Below, piece after piece: positions 44,325 to 48,704 of a stretch of DNA of 48,704 bases. The notes beneath the pieces were generated by a model. It worked only from the letters and a program-made list of their open reading frames with translations. It did no database searches and was not told where the DNA came from. This stretch comes from Ignavibacteriota bacterium (GTDB lineage Bacteria > Bacteroidota > Ignavibacteria > Kapaibacteriales > UBA2268): NCBI GenBank assembly GCA_024636855.1, contig JAGXGG010000063.1, positions 1 to 48,704 on the forward strand, written 5' to 3'. Positions within the stretch are counted from its first letter, which is position 1, and each line of letters opens with the position of its first letter. Position numbers and translations under genes: made by a program.

Positions 44325-45328
44325 TAGAAATAGCTCCTAATAGTAATATTCTCATAATTAATACTGCTTTTCTAGGTGATATTGCATTAACTGCATTTCT
44401 CACCCAAAGAATAAAAAACACTCAGAACTGCCTTGTTTCAGTCCTAACTACTAAAGCGGGGGCAGAAGTCCTTTCACCGATAAAATCTATTGACAGCTTG
44501 TTTATACTTGATAAAAAGGGCTCTCATAAATCATTGAGTAATACCATTGAGTTCTCTAAAGACCTTTCAACTTATAATTTTGATATTATCATATCACTTC
44601 ATAAATCTTATAGAACTTCTCAGATTGTAAAGAATATAATAGCACCTATCAAAATAGGTTTTGATAATGCATCAAACTCAAGTGTTTATACTCATAAAGT
44701 AAAATATAGATCTCATTTGCATGAAGCTATTCGTTATATTTCAACTATTTTCGATGATTATAACCTAGTTAATGTAGAACTCGATTTATCAATAGATGAT
44801 AAATTATTTGTTGAGAATTTATTAGTTCAACAAAAATACAATGATTCTAAAAAGACTGTTATCTTGGCTCCTGGTTCAGTTTGGGCTACAAAAAGATGGG
44901 GTAGTGAATATTATTCTTCACTAGCTAATCTACTAAAAAATGATTATAATGTAGTTGTTATTGGAAGTAAGCAAGATAATATAACAACTGGAGCTGGGGT
45001 AATAAATCTATGTGGTTTAACTACAATAGCACAAACATACCAACTACTGTCCGACTCAGAAATTTTAGTGACAAATGACAGTGCTCCAACACATTACGCT
45101 TCCATCACCAACACACCTACTATAACGATTTTCGGAGCAACTCATCCTATGTTCGGATTCGGCCCATTATCAGAAAAAAGTATAGTTGTTCAAAACGAAT
45201 CAATTAAGTGCCAACCATGCAGAATACACGGCTCTGAGGAGTGCCCTATAGGTACTCATGTTTGTATGACATCTATCACACCAAACATGATATTGAAACA
45301 TACAAATGAGATGATACAAAAAGGCTAA
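44309..45328 (+). CDS. waaF: Lipopolysaccharide heptosyltransferase, GT9 family (WaaF-like)
   Basis: A 339-residue glycosyltransferase that adds heptose, or another sugar, to the LPS inner core at the cytoplasmic face. Seen: N-terminal ILIINTAFLGDIALTAFLTQ; nucleotide-sugar region VILAPGSVWATKRWGSEYY; the family signature LVTNDSAPTHYAS; TITIFGATHPMFGFGP; and the cysteine cluster IKCQPCRIHGSEECPIGTH characteristic of heptosyltransferase II. It starts inside the acyltransferase gene (16-base overlap) and ends overlapping the convergent EVE gene by four bases. Together with the acyltransferase it forms a small LPS-making unit. Sugar specificity is not certain. Confidence 0.92.
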   Translation: MEDKLIEIAPNSNILIINTAFLGDIALTAFLTQRIKNTQNCLVSVLTTKAGAEVLSPIKSIDSLFILDKKGSHKSLSNTIEFSKDLSTYNFDIIISLHKSYRTSQIVKNIIAPIKIGFDNASNSSVYTHKVKYRSHLHEAIRYISTIFDDYNLVNVELDLSIDDKLFVENLLVQQKYNDSKKTVILAPGSVWATKRWGSEYYSSLANLLKNDYNVVVIGSKQDNITTGAGVINLCGLTTIAQTYQLLSDSEILVTNDSAPTHYASITNTPTITIFGATHPMFGFGPLSEKSIVVQNESIKCQPCRIHGSEECPIGTHVCMTSITPNMILKHTNEMIQKG

Positions 45329-45732
45329 GATTCAGCCATTTTCACAATCATATCATATTCTTTTTTCTTAACTGCACTAACAGATAATCTAGAATTACGA
45401 ACTAAGTGCATTTCACTTAATGTTTTCCTATCCTTTATCTCAGCAAGATTTACGGGATTCTCAAACGTCTTTTTGTATTTGACATCTACTACGACCCAAT
45501 TCGAATCTTCTGTTGTTGGATCTTGATAGTGTTCTTTTACTATTTCGACTTCGCCTACTACTTGCCTATCTTTACCACTATGATAGAAAAGGGCTATGTC
45601 GCCCTTTTTCATTTCTTTCATAAAGTTTCTTGCTTGATAGTTACGAACTCCATCCCACAAAGTCTTTTTATCAGATTTCATCTGTTCAAAGCTATATGTG
45701 TGCGGTTCAGATTTGATTAACCAGTAATTCAT
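45325..45732 (-). CDS. EVE domain-containing protein
   Basis: A 135-residue protein made of a single EVE domain, a PUA-like fold that binds modified nucleobases (family includes thymocyte nuclear protein 1 and bacterial homologues). Motifs: YWLIKSEPHTYSFEQM, TLWDGVRNYQARNFMKEMK and GDIALFYHSGKDRQVVGEVE, plus the basic end SRLSVSAVKKKEYDMIVKM. Length is typical. It is the downstream gene of a two-gene leftward unit, two bases after the lipoprotein gene, and convergent with the heptosyltransferase. Binding to a particular modified base cannot be read from the sequence; no restriction or modification genes lie nearby. Confidence 0.95.
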   Translation of the reverse strand: MNYWLIKSEPHTYSFEQMKSDKKTLWDGVRNYQARNFMKEMKKGDIALFYHSGKDRQVVGEVEIVKEHYQDPTTEDSNWVVVDVKYKKTFENPVNLAEIKDRKTLSEMHLVRNSRLSVSAVKKKEYDMIVKMAES

Positions 45733-45734
45733 AT

Positions 45735-46223
45735 TTATTTGAATGATTTATATAATACAGATTCAACTAATACAGAGTCAGGAGTTGATGTCAAATCATA
45801 AACTTCTGAGCCGTGCTTTACGAATAATTGAGGTAAATCATTTACAGTGATGAAGTCTTTTTCTGGATAGCTATATGTCTCATCTAACATTACGTACAAA
45901 TTAATATTTTCGTGGTTGATACCAGCAGCATCTAATGTCTTCATCATTCGCGGGAATAGTTTTGTAGTTGCGTTACATTGACAATCCATTTTCAAATAGA
46001 AATAGAACTGATCATCACTAGATTTAAAAACAGATTTAAGACTATCTACATATTCAACATCTGGTGTATAAGTATTATAGCTAGTCTGAAATGTTTCGAA
46101 ACCCGGTTGAGATTTCAAATCATCTACACTTACTTTAGTCGCAGTTTTATCTACAGGTTCTGTAGTCGAGTCACTACAACTAATGAATAATGCTAACATC
46201 AAAACGAACAATATCTTTTTCAT
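45735..46223 (-). CDS. Thioredoxin-like lipoprotein with a CxC motif
   Basis: A 162-residue protein with a lipoprotein signal (MKKILFVLMLALFISCSDS, lipid-modified Cys 16). The mature part looks like a thioredoxin-type fold: a beta strand into FYFYLKMDCQCNATTKLFPR, where Cys 81 and Cys 83 form a CxC in place of CxxC, and later VNDLPQLFVKHGSEVYDL, with a probable cis-Pro before the strand. I infer a periplasmic or membrane-anchored redox or copper-handling protein; the enzyme activity is not certain. The frame is open upstream to an ATG at 46322, but AAAGGAAA before ATG 46223 and the lipobox fix the start here. It is divergent from the gene at 46357. Confidence 0.75.
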   Translation of the reverse strand: MKKILFVLMLALFISCSDSTTEPVDKTATKVSVDDLKSQPGFETFQTSYNTYTPDVEYVDSLKSVFKSSDDQFYFYLKMDCQCNATTKLFPRMMKTLDAAGINHENINLYVMLDETYSYPEKDFITVNDLPQLFVKHGSEVYDLTSTPDSVLVESVLYKSFK

Positions 46224-46356
46224 ACATTTTCCTTTATTGGTTTCTACTAATTTACAAATAATAGATGAATAACGAAAGAAGCACAATACAAATGAAGATA
46301 GAAAAGTATGAATTATAAACATTTTTCATTAATTTAAACTATTGGGGCCTTATACT

Positions 46357-48704
46357 ATGAAGAAAATCGTAAATAAGAGAAATTTAAGAATGCTTTTGAT
46401 TAGCATACCCTTTTTATTATTATTTGCAATTAATATATCCGCTCAGGATTTTCATACAATTGATTTTGACACTACATCGAGCTACTTCAAATCGAATAAT
46501 GAATATCACGAGCGTCTGAAAAATACGGTTATACAAGTCATAAATGACGTTGAACAATTAATAAAACCACGATATAATAATAAGGTAAAATTACACATAA
46601 AACCGATTGATAAAAAAATATCTGCCCTTGCATACTTTGTTCCCAAATATGAAAATATTAATCTACTTCGTAATGGAATAACTACTGGTAGGGTATGGCA
46701 GAAGTACAATACTACTAATATAAATCCTGCGGACGTCACATACGATGGTGAATTTTTTATTAATTTCAATTATGAATATAATACTATCGATTCAGAATTC
46801 GATAATAATAAATTTGATTTGTATTCTATAATTCTTCACGAATATTTGCACTCTTTGGGTTTTTTCTCTTTGATTGGTAAAAATGGAGAATCACTGAAAA
46901 CAAACTACAAAGAGGGAATATTTACCTTATTCGATACACGATTAATAGCAGATTCTAACCGAATAATTGATTATAGACCAAATATTTTAGTTTCATTCAA
47001 CACAGATAATATTCCAAAACTCAAAGTTGAATGTGCAATAAGTTACCTAAATGATTTGCCTATTGTTTTCAGTCCATCTGATTGGCAAAGTGGATCAAGT
47101 ATTTCGCACTTTGATACAAATTGTATAAATAAACAATTTGTAATGATGCCTTCAATTTATAGAGGTCAAATAAAGAGAACACCACAATACGAAGATTTAT
47201 TTGTGCTATCTACTTTGGGTTATAATATAACCGGATTATTCCGAGGGGATTCAGTATTAACTGAACAGCAAATATCAGATTTATCGAATTATAAAATACC
47301 CATTGCAAATAATGACTATATAGACACTATATCAGTTATTGGGAATAATGTTCTAAGATTACCTGCTTCTTTCCTAATAAGCAATGATGAGCATATTGAA
47401 AGCATAATACCAATCCAAAATGAATTTATTAAATTTGATAAATCTAGTTATAACCTGAATGATACTCTAATATTAACTCTCGGAAGGTTTCAGAATCCAT
47501 ATCAATTTAATTATTACAGCATAATTGTTGACGAATTCATCAGCAATCCTGCAAGAGTAAATATTGTTATACCAATTGAGAACAACAGTGTTGGAGATTG
47601 TAAGAGAGATAATAGAAATTTAATTTGTAATGGAGATTTTGAGCAGAATACAACAATTGGTGGACTGAAAGTTAGGACTGAAGACCTCCCAAGTTATAAA
47701 TTCAATAGAGATGATAACTTTGAAACCTGTTTTCCAAGTAACTACTTAGCTGGCTGGAATTTAAGTTGGTCACCTGATATTTATACTTACAAAGAAATAA
47801 ATGAGATACCAATAAATTTTGATTTCTATAGATCTACAAAATATGATATACCATATAGGGAATTAAATTTTATAAAAAAATCGAAACTAAACCGAATAAA
47901 TAGTTTTTTTCTTGGTATATATACTGGAAATTTTTTTAAACATGAATTTGATTTTGGTAAGAGTTTAGATTCTCTGGAAACTATTAGTCAGGAATTGGTG
48001 GGAATAATGAAAGATACAAAGTATAGATTAGATATTGATTTTATTTCCAGATCTTTAGGAAGTGAAGATTCCCTATATATAATGTTTACCAAGGAAACTA
48101 TATGCGAGAATGATACAATTAATTTTCCATCTAAAAATGAATATTTACTACTTTCGAATCAGTTCAATGAAAAATTATCTGATGAAGTAAATCTAAACCA
48201 AAGATACTCGTGGCAACATATAACATTCAATAATTTAGATATAAGTGATTATAGCTATATTTATATATTTGGAAATAAGAATATTGAGAAAGACGATTCA
48301 CCGGGTTACTATTTCTTAGATAACATTATTCTTAGACCAATGAGTTATGGTGTAATCAAACAAGATTTAAGCTATAATTTTTGTGATATTGGTGCAATAG
48401 AAATACCAATCAAAATAGAAAAAGAAATAGAAGAAGCAGATACTTTATTGGTAAAGTTAGTTAATAGCAGATTGAACTTTGAGACAGAGGGAAAAACAAT
48501 TATATTCGGTGAAGGCACAAACGATACAATAATTTATTTCTCTGCTACATATAATGATGATTATAGAAATAATCCAGAGTATATAATAGATATAGTGTTA
48601 GAAAGTACAAGAAAGGGTGATATAGGTAAGGAAAATTTATCATTAACAATCAATAATAATGATTTGGCTGTAGATGTTTATGCTGATAATTATTGCAGCG
48701 AAGA
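46357..48704 (+). CDS. Secreted zincin-type metalloprotease-like protein, 3' end cut by the contig end
   Basis: The first 782 codons of a larger gene. A basic start and signal peptide (NLRMLLISIPFLLLFAINIS, ending in AQD), then a domain with a zinc-protease motif HEYLHSLGF (His 161, Glu 162, His 165, Gly 168), resembling HExxHxxG zincins. No clear third metal ligand follows (FFSLIG), so metal binding and activity are uncertain. Later parts are beta-rich: ICNGDFEQNTTIGGL at about 425 begins a jelly-roll/carbohydrate-binding-like segment (NGDFE is a common start of such domains, ending PGYYFLDNIIL), followed by a Calx-beta-like piece (LNFETEGKTIIFGEGTNDT). A T9SS tail would be expected past the contig end. 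It faces away from the lipoprotein gene, with the 46224-46356 spacer between. Confidence 0.82.
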   Translation, partial: MKKIVNKRNLRMLLISIPFLLLFAINISAQDFHTIDFDTTSSYFKSNNEYHERLKNTVIQVINDVEQLIKPRYNNKVKLHIKPIDKKISALAYFVPKYENINLLRNGITTGRVWQKYNTTNINPADVTYDGEFFINFNYEYNTIDSEFDNNKFDLYSIILHEYLHSLGFFSLIGKNGESLKTNYKEGIFTLFDTRLIADSNRIIDYRPNILVSFNTDNIPKLKVECAISYLNDLPIVFSPSDWQSGSSISHFDTNCINKQFVMMPSIYRGQIKRTPQYEDLFVLSTLGYNITGLFRGDSVLTEQQISDLSNYKIPIANNDYIDTISVIGNNVLRLPASFLISNDEHIESIIPIQNEFIKFDKSSYNLNDTLILTLGRFQNPYQFNYYSIIVDEFISNPARVNIVIPIENNSVGDCKRDNRNLICNGDFEQNTTIGGLKVRTEDLPSYKFNRDDNFETCFPSNYLAGWNLSWSPDIYTYKEINEIPINFDFYRSTKYDIPYRELNFIKKSKLNRINSFFLGIYTGNFFKHEFDFGKSLDSLETISQELVGIMKDTKYRLDIDFISRSLGSEDSLYIMFTKETICENDTINFPSKNEYLLLSNQFNEKLSDEVNLNQRYSWQHITFNNLDISDYSYIYIFGNKNIEKDDSPGYYFLDNIILRPMSYGVIKQDLSYNFCDIGAIEIPIKIEKEIEEADTLLVKLVNSRLNFETEGKTIIFGEGTNDTIIYFSATYNDDYRNNPEYIIDIVLESTRKGDIGKENLSLTINNNDLAVDVYADNYCSE

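Noticed and set aside
46224-46322. Upstream ATG for the lipoprotein gene
   Set aside because: It would bury the lipoprotein signal 33 residues into the protein; AAAGGAAA and the lipobox support 46223.
1-48704. CRISPR arrays, insertion sequences and rRNA genes
   Set aside because: No regularly spaced short repeats, no transposase motifs and no rRNA-like stretches were seen; the only recombinase is Xer-like.

Overview
The window looks like one contig of an uncultured, AT-rich, Gram-negative bacterium of the FCB group (Bacteroidota/Chlorobi/Ignavibacteria side; a Kapabacteria- or Ignavibacteria-like lineage is my best guess, made without any search). The clues are many secreted proteins ending in type IX secretion system (T9SS) C-terminal sorting domains, a PorV/PorQ-family protein, a GWxTD-domain protein, ASH/choice-of-anchor-D giants, OmpA-type proteins and a TonB-dependent receptor with a carboxypeptidase-regulatory-like front domain. 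The first 30 bases are not biological: they are Nextera (Tn5) sequencing adapter. Both ends cut a gene, mutS on the left and a secreted metalloprotease-like protein on the right.

Layout. 31-944: 5' part of mutS (-). 1421-4160: three secreted proteins (+), one very cysteine-rich and two with T9SS-type tails. 4227-4898: peptidoglycan transglycosylase mtgA (-). 4971-5053: tRNA-Ser(UGA) with a terminator, then a gene-poor stretch to 5830. 5831-10279: a 1482-residue T9SS cargo with three Ig-like repeats. 10384-12412 (-): four small soluble proteins that look like an orphan set of polymorphic-toxin immunity genes. 12497-21355 (-): a three-gene unit, Kelch/ASH/T9SS giant, then a barrel protein with two OmpA domains, then a second ASH/T9SS giant. 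21465-21695: apparent remnant of an NTF2/SnoaL-like gene. 21752-23678 (-): Gfo/Idh/MocA oxidoreductase and a Xer-type tyrosine recombinase. 23812-30838 (+): glycine-rich ASH/T9SS giant followed one base later by a paralogue of the double-OmpA protein. 30905-32750 (+): an ECF sigma factor overlapping an unusual anti-sigma protein with an inner-membrane helix, a long disordered linker and an outer-membrane barrel-like C-terminus. 32987-41981 (+): TonB-dependent receptor, a 1568-residue secreted protein with a variant T9SS tail, and PorV/PorQ. 42043-45328 (+): GWxTD protein, LpxL/HtrB-like acyltransferase and WaaF-like heptosyltransferase in overlapping frames. 45325-46223 (-): EVE-domain protein and a thioredoxin-like lipoprotein. 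46357-48704 (+): partial secreted zincin-like protein.

How it fits together. Most of the window builds the cell surface: T9SS cargo, outer-membrane barrels tied to peptidoglycan by OmpA domains, a receptor/secretion cassette, and lipid A/LPS core enzymes. The most interesting element is the sigma/anti-sigma pair at 30905-32750. The anti-sigma protein has the architecture of the dual-membrane-spanning anti-sigma factors (Dma type) known from Bacteroides, and sits between two T9SS-related operons. I infer, but cannot show, that it senses outer-membrane or secretion state. The second striking pattern is the repeated pairing of ASH + cohesin-like + T9SS-tail giants with a double-OmpA barrel partner in two separate operons.
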